Part shown: one piece after another, positions 53,498 to 60,118 of the stretch
How positions within the stretch are numbered: the first letter of the stretch is position 1
How the letters are laid out: each line of letters starts with the position of its first letter
Origin: Flavobacterium sp. 1
Lineage (GTDB): Bacteria; Bacteroidota; Bacteroidia; Flavobacteriales; Flavobacteriaceae
Assembly: GCF_002797935.1 (NCBI RefSeq)
Contig: NZ_PGER01000001.1
Span: 62,001-126,000, forward strand
Direction: 5' to 3'
DNA length: 64,000 nucleotides
Position numbers and translations under genes: made by a program
The notes under the pieces: generated by a model
What the model was told of the DNA's origin: nothing
Database searches by the model: none
Seen by the model: only the letters and a program-made list of their open reading frames with translations

Positions 53498-53530
53498 AGA
53501 CCTAACAGGTTTTCAAAACCTGTTAGGTCT
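53498..53530. repeat. 33-bp perfect palindromic repeat
   Basis: AGACCTAACAGGTTTT and its reverse complement meet around a single C at 53514. It lies between the btuF-like and btuC-like genes in what should be one transcript, where it would form a stable hairpin. From memory, this CCTAACAGG/CCTGTTAGG palindrome is common in Flavobacteria genomes. Confidence 0.85.
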
Positions 53531-53542
53531 CATAATTTGTGT

Positions 53543-54685
53543 TTAATTCAGTTTTTGAGCAAAGGTAAAAGTATAGTCAGTAAGCAACTCAGGATGGAAA
53601 ATTTTAATGTAATCTTTCAATACCAAATCTGGTCGGGCAGGAGATAATTCATAAAACATAGTACCTCCGGTAGCTCCCATTTTTCCTTCAAAAGTGTAAA
53701 TAGTTTTATTAGCAAAAGCATCAAACTGGCTGTAATGTGGATTAGCTTTTCCCAATTCAGATAATGATCTGAACGAACCAGTTGCAATCCAGAAAGAAGC
53801 AGTTTTGGCTTTGTCTAATATGTTTTCAAAAGATAATCCAAGACTTCCAGTTCCTTCTAGATCTTTCCAAAGATAATTGGCTTTGGCATCTTTCATAAAT
53901 TGGGCAACCCAGCTGCTTCCTCTTGCCACAAACCATTGGTCTTGATACATAGAGCCGTATAATACAGTTGAAGTTGGCTTTTGGCTGGCAACCAGTTTTA
54001 CAGCATCATTGTATTCTTTTACGATATTGTCAAACAATTGATTTGCTTCTTTTTCTTTGCAAAATAAAACGCCATATAGTTTTAGCCACTCCGCTTTTCC
54101 CAGTGGAGATTGCTCCATCCAATCGGCTTGAATTAATACTTTTAAACCGCTTTTTTGTAAATTTTCAATGCTTGGATTATTGTTATCGATACCAAAAGTG
54201 ACAATAAGTTCTGGTGCTAATTCAATAAGCTGTTCGATATTGAGTTTTTCGTTTTGTCCCACATTTTTAACTGAACCAGCGTCAATTAAAGTTCTGGTTT
54301 TTTCGGAAGAAACATAATCGGTATGCGGGAATCCAACAAGTTTTTTTTCGACACCCAGCATTTCAAGAAATGGAATATTAGTCGTAGAAGTCACTACAAT
54401 AGATTGTAACGGAACATTGATTTGCGTATATTTTTTTAAGCTGTCTGGAACAATTCCGTTTTTTTCTTTTAGAATATATTTGAAATCTTTAACAGCATCT
54501 GGCCAAGGATTAGAAACCGTTACTACCGTATAACCATCCTGTTTATAAATGGTCAAACTTTTGGAATATTGAATGCTGTTTGTAGTGTTAACGGCATTTA
54601 TAACCTCTTTTGTTTCATTTTTTTTACATCCGATAAAAGAAAAGAGAACACTGATTAAAAGAACTTTGTAGAATGAAAATCGCAT
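53543..54685 (-). CDS. btuF: Periplasmic binding lipoprotein of the ABC transporter (BtuF-like)
   Basis: A 380-residue solute-binding protein. The signal peptide ends in LFSFIGCKKNE, a lipobox (Cys20). The class III binding-protein fold has an IVVTSTTNIPFLEMLGVEKKLVGFPHTDYV first lobe and a long middle helix around EANQLFDNIVKEYNDAVKLV. A second lobe shows VLYGSMYQDQWFVARGSSWVAQFMKDAKANYLW. This is the helical-backbone metal-receptor family (BtuF, FepB, FhuD). It presumably hands its ligand to the btuC-like permease. It is divergently transcribed from the CWC protein gene. Confidence 0.88.
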   Translation of the reverse strand: MRFSFYKVLLISVLFSFIGCKKNETKEVINAVNTTNSIQYSKSLTIYKQDGYTVVTVSNPWPDAVKDFKYILKEKNGIVPDSLKKYTQINVPLQSIVVTSTTNIPFLEMLGVEKKLVGFPHTDYVSSEKTRTLIDAGSVKNVGQNEKLNIEQLIELAPELIVTFGIDNNNPSIENLQKSGLKVLIQADWMEQSPLGKAEWLKLYGVLFCKEKEANQLFDNIVKEYNDAVKLVASQKPTSTVLYGSMYQDQWFVARGSSWVAQFMKDAKANYLWKDLEGTGSLGLSFENILDKAKTASFWIATGSFRSLSELGKANPHYSQFDAFANKTIYTFEGKMGATGGTMFYELSPARPDLVLKDYIKIFHPELLTDYTFTFAQKLN

Positions 54686-54707
54686 ATTATATTTTTTTCA
54701 ATAAGCG

Positions 54708-54715
54708 CAAAGGTA
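54708..54715 (-). promoter_or_regulatory. -7 element of the btuFC operon (minus strand)
   Basis: Read on the minus strand, TACCTTTG matches TAnnTTTG and lies 22 bp before the btuF-like start. No cobalamin riboswitch was found in this 96-bp divergent region. Confidence 0.5.
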
Positions 54716-54781
54716 TAGTAAATTATAAATTTCTTGTTTAATTTTTGCAGTAAAAAATAAGACAAACGCTATCTTTACAAA

Positions 54782-55144
54782 ATGAATGTTATAAAAGAGA
54801 AGCATTGTTCGACCTGCCAAAAGCCTTTTAATTGCGGAGATACTCCTGAAGGGGAAGCTTGTTGGTGCAATGATTTTCCTCCCATTTTCAATCCCTTTGA
54901 TATCGCCGATTGTCTTTGCCCAAATTGTTTTAAAAAAGCCTGTTCGGATAAAATAGATGAATTTGTAGCCACCATAACTCCCGAAACAGCGATAGGAAAT
55001 AAAGCTTCGTTATTGCCCGAAACCACAAATATAATCGAAGGAATTGATTATTATTTTGAGGATGGAAACTATGTTTTTAAACCTTGGTTTCATCTTAAAC
55101 GAGGATATTGCTGTAAAAGTGACTGCACACATTGTCCTTATTGA
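54782..55144 (+). CDS. Cysteine-rich CWC / DUF5522 protein
   Basis: A 120-residue protein with two metal-site modules. The N-terminal CWC domain is CSTCQKPFNCGD-(x)-CWC, then CLCPNCFKKAC. The C-terminal DUF5522 is EGIDYYFEDGNYVFKPWFHL followed by KRGYCCKSDCTHCPY. The cysteine pairs suggest zinc or Fe-S binding. The function of both domains is unknown. It is the first gene in the plus-strand operon: the RhuM gene starts 15 bp after its stop. Confidence 0.85.
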   Translation: MNVIKEKHCSTCQKPFNCGDTPEGEACWCNDFPPIFNPFDIADCLCPNCFKKACSDKIDEFVATITPETAIGNKASLLPETTNIIEGIDYYFEDGNYVFKPWFHLKRGYCCKSDCTHCPY

Positions 55145-55159
55145 AAAGAAAAATACACT

Positions 55160-56164
55160 ATGGAAAACCAATCGAATATATTGATTTATCAAACTGAAGA
55201 CGGAGTTACCAAGATTGAAACCCGACTTCTTGAGGAAACAGTTTGGCTTACTCAGGCTCAAATGGCCGACTTATTTCAAAAGAACAGAGTTACTATTACT
55301 GAGCATTTAGGTAACATTTTCAAGGAAAGAGAATTGGAAGAAATTTCAGTATGTCGGAAATTCCGACATACTGCTTCTGATGGAAAAAATTATGAAACAA
55401 CATTTTACAATCTTGATGTAATTATTTCCGTTGGCTATCGTGTAAAGTCAAATAGAGGAACACAATTCCGAATTTGGGCGACTCAACGTTTGCGGGAGTA
55501 TATTGTAAAGGGTTTTACAATGAATGACGAGTTATTTAAGCAAGCTGGCGGGGGAAATTATTTTGATGAATTATTAGCTCGTATTCGTGATATTCGTTCC
55601 TCTGAAAAAGTTTTTTGGAGAAAAGTGTTGGATATTTATGCAACTAGTATTGATTATAATGCCAATACAGATGAATCAAAGCTTTTTTTTAAAACGATAC
55701 AAAATAAAATGCATTGGGTTGCTCACGGGCAAACTGCAGCCGAAGTTGTTTACACTAGGATTAATTCAAATTTACCTAATCTTGGATTAACACATTTTAA
55801 AGGAGGGAAACCAACTTTACAAGAGGCTGAAGTTGCTAAGAATTATTTAAATGAGCAAGAATTGAATATTTTGAACAGGACAGTGACAGCCTATTTGGAA
55901 TTAGCAGAATTACAGGCATTAAATCAAAAACCAATGTACATGAAGGATTGGATTGGTCGTTTAGATGATTTTTTGAAAATGACAGGGCAGGATATACTTC
56001 AACATTCTGGAAAAATAAGCCATCAAGATGCTATTGATAAAGCGAAAGCAGAATATGATAAGTACAAAGAATCTACAAAAAATGAATTGTCGCCAGTCGA
56101 AAACGATTTTATAAAACATATTGAGAATACCGAGAAAGTTTTAAAGAAAGGAAAACAAAAATGA
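55160..56164 (+). CDS. RhuM-family protein
   Basis: A 334-residue protein. It starts ILIYQTEDGVTKIETRLLEETVWLTQAQMADLF and continues with a helix-turn-helix-like NRVTITEHLGNIFKERELEE, then HTASDGKNYETTFYNLDVIISVGYRV and GTQFRIWATQRLREYIVKGF, the defining RhuM block. The second half is helical. RhuM was named from Salmonella SPI-3 and is usually found on islands. The mechanism is unknown, though a DNA-binding or toxin-like role is suspected. Here it is inside a cobalamin operon, 15 bp after the CWC gene and overlapping cobU by 4 bp (ATGA), so it is translationally coupled to cobU. Confidence 0.9.
   Translation: MENQSNILIYQTEDGVTKIETRLLEETVWLTQAQMADLFQKNRVTITEHLGNIFKERELEEISVCRKFRHTASDGKNYETTFYNLDVIISVGYRVKSNRGTQFRIWATQRLREYIVKGFTMNDELFKQAGGGNYFDELLARIRDIRSSEKVFWRKVLDIYATSIDYNANTDESKLFFKTIQNKMHWVAHGQTAAEVVYTRINSNLPNLGLTHFKGGKPTLQEAEVAKNYLNEQELNILNRTVTAYLELAELQALNQKPMYMKDWIGRLDDFLKMTGQDILQHSGKISHQDAIDKAKAEYDKYKESTKNELSPVENDFIKHIENTEKVLKKGKQK
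55347..55373. repeat. 27-bp perfect palindrome inside the RhuM gene
   Basis: CAGTATGTCGGAA and TTCCGACATACTG (13-bp arms around one A at 55360) lie in the coding sequence for SVCRKFRHTA. This could be an operator or a structure in the mRNA. Confidence 0.85.
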
Positions 56165-56667
56165 TATATTTAATTACAGGAGGAGAACGTTCAGGAAAAA
56201 GCAGTTATGCCGAAAATTTAGCCAAAGGTTTATCGGAAAAGCCAATGTATGTGGCAACGGCTCGAAAATGGGACGATGATTTTCAAAAAAGAGTTGATCG
56301 TCATCAAAAAGATCGTGATGAGCGATGGATAAACATAGAGAACGAAAAACATTTGTCGGAAATTGATTTTTCGGAAAAAGTAGCAATTGTTGATTGCGTG
56401 ACGCTTTGGCTGACCAATTTTTTTGTGGATAACAAAAATGAGGTTGCCTTAAGTTTGGAACAAGCCAAAACCGAATTTGATGCCATCGCTAAACATGAAA
56501 ACGCCACGATAATTATTGTAACAAACGAAATAGGAATGGGTGTTCACGCCGAAACTCACATTGGTAGAAAATTCACAGAACTGCAAGGCTGGATGAATCA
56601 ATACATCGCCCAAAAAGCAGAAACTGTTGTGTTGATGGTTTCAGGAATTCCTCTAAAAATAAAATAA
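56161..56667 (+). CDS. cobU: Adenosylcobinamide kinase / adenosylcobinamide-phosphate guanylyltransferase
   Basis: A 168-residue bifunctional enzyme that phosphorylates adenosylcobinamide and then makes adenosylcobinamide-GDP. The P-loop is GGERSGKSSYAE (residues 7-18). ATARKWDDDFQKRVDRHQKDRDERW and VDCVTLWLTNF are the CobU signature, followed by IIIVTNEIGMGVHAETHIGRKF. The length is normal. It overlaps the RhuM gene by 4 bp and precedes the bluB-cobT fusion by 9 bp. It belongs to corrinoid salvage: no ring-synthesis genes are present in the window. Confidence 0.95.
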   Translation: MIYLITGGERSGKSSYAENLAKGLSEKPMYVATARKWDDDFQKRVDRHQKDRDERWINIENEKHLSEIDFSEKVAIVDCVTLWLTNFFVDNKNEVALSLEQAKTEFDAIAKHENATIIIVTNEIGMGVHAETHIGRKFTELQGWMNQYIAQKAETVVLMVSGIPLKIK

Positions 56668-56676
56668 TTTAAAAAG

Positions 56677-58356
56677 ATGTCCAATTTAGATGAAATCATA
56701 AAATCTCGTCGCGACACTCGTCATTTTACACAAGACGAAGTGCCTGATGAAGTGATTCAAAGAGCATTGCAGGCAGGACATTGTGCGCCATCTGTTGGTC
56801 TGACTGATGCTACAAAATATTATCTAATCAAATCGGTTGAAATTAAAAAAACGATAAAAGAGTTGTTTTTAGCTTACAATCAAAAAGCCGAAAATCAAAC
56901 CGATGATGATTTGCAAAAATCACAATACCAAGCCTTAAAACTAGAAGCCATTGAAGAAGCACCACTCGGATTAGTAATTTGTTACGACCGTTCGGTGTTG
57001 AATAATTTTACCATTGGAACTGTAGGTAGTAATGAAGCGATAAAATTCAGTGCGGTTTGTGCAGCCCAAAACATCTGGCTGTCACTGACAGAACAAGGCT
57101 ATTCGATGGGCTGGGTTTCAATCTTAAATTATTATCAGTTCAAACAGCTTTTAGGATTATCCGAAAACATTGAGCCTTTAGGTTATTTTTGCGTAGGCAA
57201 ACCCGCGACCAATTATGACAACCAGCCGATGTTGCAACAATTGAATTGGAAACAAAAAGCAGAAAAACCATGTGTTGAAGAGATTTTGGTTTCAATTCTA
57301 CCGCCTGCTACTGAGTCATTGCGAGGAACGAAGCAATCACACTTTAGTGATTCTGAAATAAGTGAGTCGCTTCAACAAAAAATAGACAACAAAACCAAAC
57401 CAACTGGCTCGCTAGGTATTTTGGAAAGTTTGGCAAAACAAATTGGAACAGTTTTCCAAACATTAAAACCCAAAATAACAAACCCAAATATAATCGTTTT
57501 CGCTGCTGACCACGGAATTGCCGATCACGGCGTAAGCGCCTATCCGCAGGATGTTACCCGACAAATGGTGACTAATTTTCTAGAAGGCGGAGCGGCTATT
57601 AATGTGTTTTGCAGACAAAATAATATTGGATTAACTATTGTGGATGCTGGGGTAAACTATGATTTTCCAACAAATGCCAATTTGGTTTCGGCTAAAATTG
57701 GGAAGGGAACACAATCTTTTTTACATACTTCGGCAATGAGTCGAACCGAATTGGATTTGTGTTTTGTAAAAGGAGCAGCAATTGTAAATACCATTTTTGA
57801 AACAGGCTGTAACTGCATTGGTTTTGGCGAAATGGGAATCGGAAATACTTCCACAGCCTCGGTTTTGATGAGTATTCTTTTGGAATTGCCTATCGAAGAT
57901 TGTGTCGGGAAAGGAACAGGAGTTGCTGACGAAAAGTTAATTCAGAAACAAAACATTCTGAAAAAAGCCCTTGACAGTTATAATGGTTCAAATGATTTAG
58001 AAAGTAAGTTAGCTTATTTTGGAGGATTCGAAATTATGCAAATGGCAGGAGCAATGCTACAGGCCAAACAAAAGAATATACTTATTCTTGTAGATGGTTT
58101 TATTTGCACAGTAGCTTTTTTAATAGCCTATAAAATGAATCCAGAAGTAAAAGAAAATGCAATCTTCTGCCATTCATCAGCAGAACAGGGACATCAAAAA
58201 ATATTGAATTATTTAAGGGTTCAATCGTTGTTACAACTTGATTTGAGGTTGGGCGAGGGAACAGGTTGCGCCGTGGCATTTCCAATTATACAATCGGCCG
58301 TATGTTTCTTGAATGAAATGGCCAGTTTTGAATCAGCTGGGGTCAGTGGTTCGTAA
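56677..58356 (+). CDS. BluB-CobT fusion: DMB synthase and DMB phosphoribosyltransferase
   Basis: A 559-residue protein. Residues 1-215 are a BluB-type flavin destructase that makes 5,6-dimethylbenzimidazole from FMNH2 and O2: SRRDTRHF, HCAPSVGLTDATKYYLI, and MGWVSIL with the conserved Ser region. Residues about 235-559 are CobT, which joins DMB to nicotinate mononucleotide to give alpha-ribazole phosphate: TKPTGSLGILESLA, VFAADHGIADHGVSAYP, GFGEMGIGNTSTASVL, and RLGEGTGCAVAFPII with the catalytic Glu. The fusion links production and use of the lower base. The linker (about 212-225, ESLRGTKQSH) is encoded by a repeat-like sequence. Confidence 0.92.
   Translation: MSNLDEIIKSRRDTRHFTQDEVPDEVIQRALQAGHCAPSVGLTDATKYYLIKSVEIKKTIKELFLAYNQKAENQTDDDLQKSQYQALKLEAIEEAPLGLVICYDRSVLNNFTIGTVGSNEAIKFSAVCAAQNIWLSLTEQGYSMGWVSILNYYQFKQLLGLSENIEPLGYFCVGKPATNYDNQPMLQQLNWKQKAEKPCVEEILVSILPPATESLRGTKQSHFSDSEISESLQQKIDNKTKPTGSLGILESLAKQIGTVFQTLKPKITNPNIIVFAADHGIADHGVSAYPQDVTRQMVTNFLEGGAAINVFCRQNNIGLTIVDAGVNYDFPTNANLVSAKIGKGTQSFLHTSAMSRTELDLCFVKGAAIVNTIFETGCNCIGFGEMGIGNTSTASVLMSILLELPIEDCVGKGTGVADEKLIQKQNILKKALDSYNGSNDLESKLAYFGGFEIMQMAGAMLQAKQKNILILVDGFICTVAFLIAYKMNPEVKENAIFCHSSAEQGHQKILNYLRVQSLLQLDLRLGEGTGCAVAFPIIQSAVCFLNEMASFESAGVSGS
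57315..57338 (+). repeat. Dispersed-repeat-like sequence in the BluB-CobT linker
   Basis: CATTGCGAGGAACGAAGCAA within the coding region has the form of a short palindromic repeat (ATTGC...GCAAT ends) that I recall from intergenic regions of many bacteria. It encodes part of the linker, in frame. Confidence 0.6.
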
Positions 58357-58376
58357 ATTTAATTTTAGAATTCATC

Positions 58377-58419
58377 GTAGAGATGCACAACGTAGAGATG
58401 CTCTGCAGTGCATCTCTAC
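58377..58419. repeat. Short inverted/direct repeat between the fusion gene and cobS
   Basis: GTAGAGATGCAC at 58377-58388 and its reverse complement at 58408-58419 enclose a second direct GTAGAGATGC (58392-58401). It occupies most of the 85-bp gap. It is of a kind common in bacterial intergenic repeats. Confidence 0.7.
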
Positions 58420-58441
58420 AGCAAAATCAAATAAATAATTT

Positions 58442-59260
58442 ATGAAAAAACAATTACATATATTTTTCACGGCATTAATGTTTTACACCCGAATTCCGTG
58501 TCCCAAAAACATTGACCACAATCCTGATTTTTTAAACAAATCCTCCCGATGTTTTCCGCTGATTGGGTGGATAGTTGGAGGAATTTCGTTTGTTTTCTAT
58601 TATCTCGGAGCTTTTTTATTTACCAATGAAATTGCTGTAATTCTTTCAATCATTGCAGGAATTCTAACCACAGGAGCTTTCCATGAAGACGGTTTTGCCG
58701 ATGTTTGCGATGGTTTTGGCGGTGGCTGGACTAAAGAAAAAATCCTTCTGATAATGAAAGACAGCGCTATTGGTGCGTATGGAGCGATTGGTGTGGTTTT
58801 ATTGTTTTTGCTGAAATTCATAGCTTTGTCCGAATTGGTTCACAATGCGATTATTCTAAATAAAGATTTGCTATTTACTAATCACTATCCACTAATTACT
58901 ATTTCTCTTCTTTTTATCTCTGCTCATTCGATAAGCCGTTTATCTGCCATTTCCATAGTTTTTACGCATCAATATTCGAGAGAAGATGCATCGAGTAAAA
59001 GCAAACCAATTGCCCAGAATTTCACTTGGAAAGAAGTAGTTGGTGCTTTGTTTTTTGGACTGCTGCCTATTGTGGTTTTATCATTTTTTCAATGGCAATT
59101 ATTGTTGGCTTTAGTTCCAGTTTTTATCGCTCGGTTTTTTCTTGCCTGTTATTTCCAGAAATGGATTGACGGCTATACAGGAGATTGTTTGGGAGCAACC
59201 CAGCAAGTATGTGAAGTGGTTTTTTATTTGTCAATTATTGGAATATGGAAGTTTATTTAG
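58442..59260 (+). CDS. cobS: Adenosylcobinamide-GDP ribazoletransferase (cobalamin synthase)
   Basis: A 272-residue integral membrane enzyme that joins adenosylcobinamide-GDP with alpha-ribazole (or its phosphate) in the last assembly step. The motifs are FFTALMFYTRIPCP, FPLIGWIVGG, GAFHEDGFADVCDGFGGGWTKEKILLIMKDSAIGAYG (metal-binding D-x-A-D-x-x-D) and ISRLSAI. Six to seven membrane helices are present, and the length is typical. Its 3' end overlaps cobC by 16 bp, so the two are coupled. Confidence 0.95.
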   Translation: MKKQLHIFFTALMFYTRIPCPKNIDHNPDFLNKSSRCFPLIGWIVGGISFVFYYLGAFLFTNEIAVILSIIAGILTTGAFHEDGFADVCDGFGGGWTKEKILLIMKDSAIGAYGAIGVVLLFLLKFIALSELVHNAIILNKDLLFTNHYPLITISLLFISAHSISRLSAISIVFTHQYSREDASSKSKPIAQNFTWKEVVGALFFGLLPIVVLSFFQWQLLLALVPVFIARFFLACYFQKWIDGYTGDCLGATQQVCEVVFYLSIIGIWKFI

Positions 59261-59781
59261 TCCGTCATACCGAAACGGTTTGTGAAAAGGGAATCTGCTA
59301 TGGTCAGAGTGATGTTGGTATTTGCGAGCCTTACGATATTGTTTTTGAATCGATTCTGAACCAATTGCCACAAGACGCTGTTTTATATTCTAGTCCGTTG
59401 CAGCGCTGTGCTATTTTGGCAAAGAATATTCAAAAAAACACCAAAATTGATTCCATTATTGAAGATTCAAGATTGATGGAAATGAATTTTGGCGATTGGG
59501 AATTAAAAAGTTGGGATGATATTCCACAGGAAGTTTTAAATCCTTGGATGGCTGATTTTGTAAATGTACGAGTTCCTAATGGAGAATCTTTTGTTGACTT
59601 GAATGAAAGAGTTGTAGATTTTTTAGAAAATGAAATTCCAAAAGAAATCGAAAAACCTTTGATTATTGTCGCACACGCTGGAGTTATTCGAAGTGTTTTG
59701 TGCAAAATAAATAATCTTCCTCTGCAGGAAGCTTTTAAAGCGCCATTGGATTATGGAACTGTGATTAAAGTTGAAATCTAG
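59245..59781 (+). CDS. cobC: Alpha-ribazole phosphatase (histidine phosphatase family)
   Basis: A 178-residue enzyme that removes the phosphate from alpha-ribazole 5'-phosphate. VYLVRHTETVCEKGICYGQSDVG holds the phosphate-binding RHTE motif with the catalytic His. YSSPLQRCAILAKNI supplies the second Arg, and IIVAHAGVIRSVLC the second His. The length fits CobC. It is the last gene of the plus-strand cob operon, and a riboswitch-controlled unit starts about 100 bp later. Confidence 0.9.
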   Translation: MEVYLVRHTETVCEKGICYGQSDVGICEPYDIVFESILNQLPQDAVLYSSPLQRCAILAKNIQKNTKIDSIIEDSRLMEMNFGDWELKSWDDIPQEVLNPWMADFVNVRVPNGESFVDLNERVVDFLENEIPKEIEKPLIIVAHAGVIRSVLCKINNLPLQEAFKAPLDYGTVIKVEI

Positions 59782-59881
59782 AATTATTCTTTTTGTGTTT
59801 TAAAAATCTGAAAAACAATTAGTTGTATTGGTTTTAAAATTAAAATGCTTCATTAACTTTACTTTTCAATATTTTTAACTT

Positions 59882-59889
59882 TATATTTG
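59882..59889 (+). promoter_or_regulatory. Promoter -7 element of the btuB transcript
   Basis: TATATTTG matches TAnnTTTG and lies 10 bp before the riboswitch begins, as expected for a transcript whose leader is the aptamer. Confidence 0.65.
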
Positions 59890-59898
59890 CATCCGAAT

Positions 59899-60070
59899 TA
59901 AGGTTGTGTTTTACTTTTTACGAAAACACATTAAAAGGGAATTAGGTTCGAAACCTAAGCTGTTCCCGCAACTGTAAGCTATCAAGCTTGTTGTTATCTA
60001 CAAAGCCACTGTCTCGTTCTAAAAACGTGATGGGAAGGTGAACAACAAGACGCAAGCCAGGAGACCTGCC
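59899..60070 (+). promoter_or_regulatory. Cobalamin riboswitch
   Basis: The leader carries the conserved B12 box AGCCAGGAGACCTGCC at 60055-60070, the core GCTGTTCCCGCAACTGTAAGC near 59959-59979, and GGGAA (about 59938-59942) that can pair with TTCCC. It precedes the outer-membrane receptor and surface lipoprotein genes and should turn them off when adenosylcobalamin is plentiful. Just after, CCTTTTTTC (60069-60077) can pair with GAAAAAAGG (60100-60108). This stem takes the last CC of the B12 box and ends 10 bp before the ATG, so it may form the expression platform. No U-run follows it, so control may be at translation. Confidence 0.93.
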
Positions 60071-60118
60071 TTTTTTCTTAACGAATATCGAACTTTCGGG
60101 AAAAAAGGTTCAGAAATT

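Noticed and set aside
60038..60118. Upstream extension of the btuB frame
   Set aside because: It lies within the riboswitch and its platform; the ATG at 60119 opens a signal peptide.
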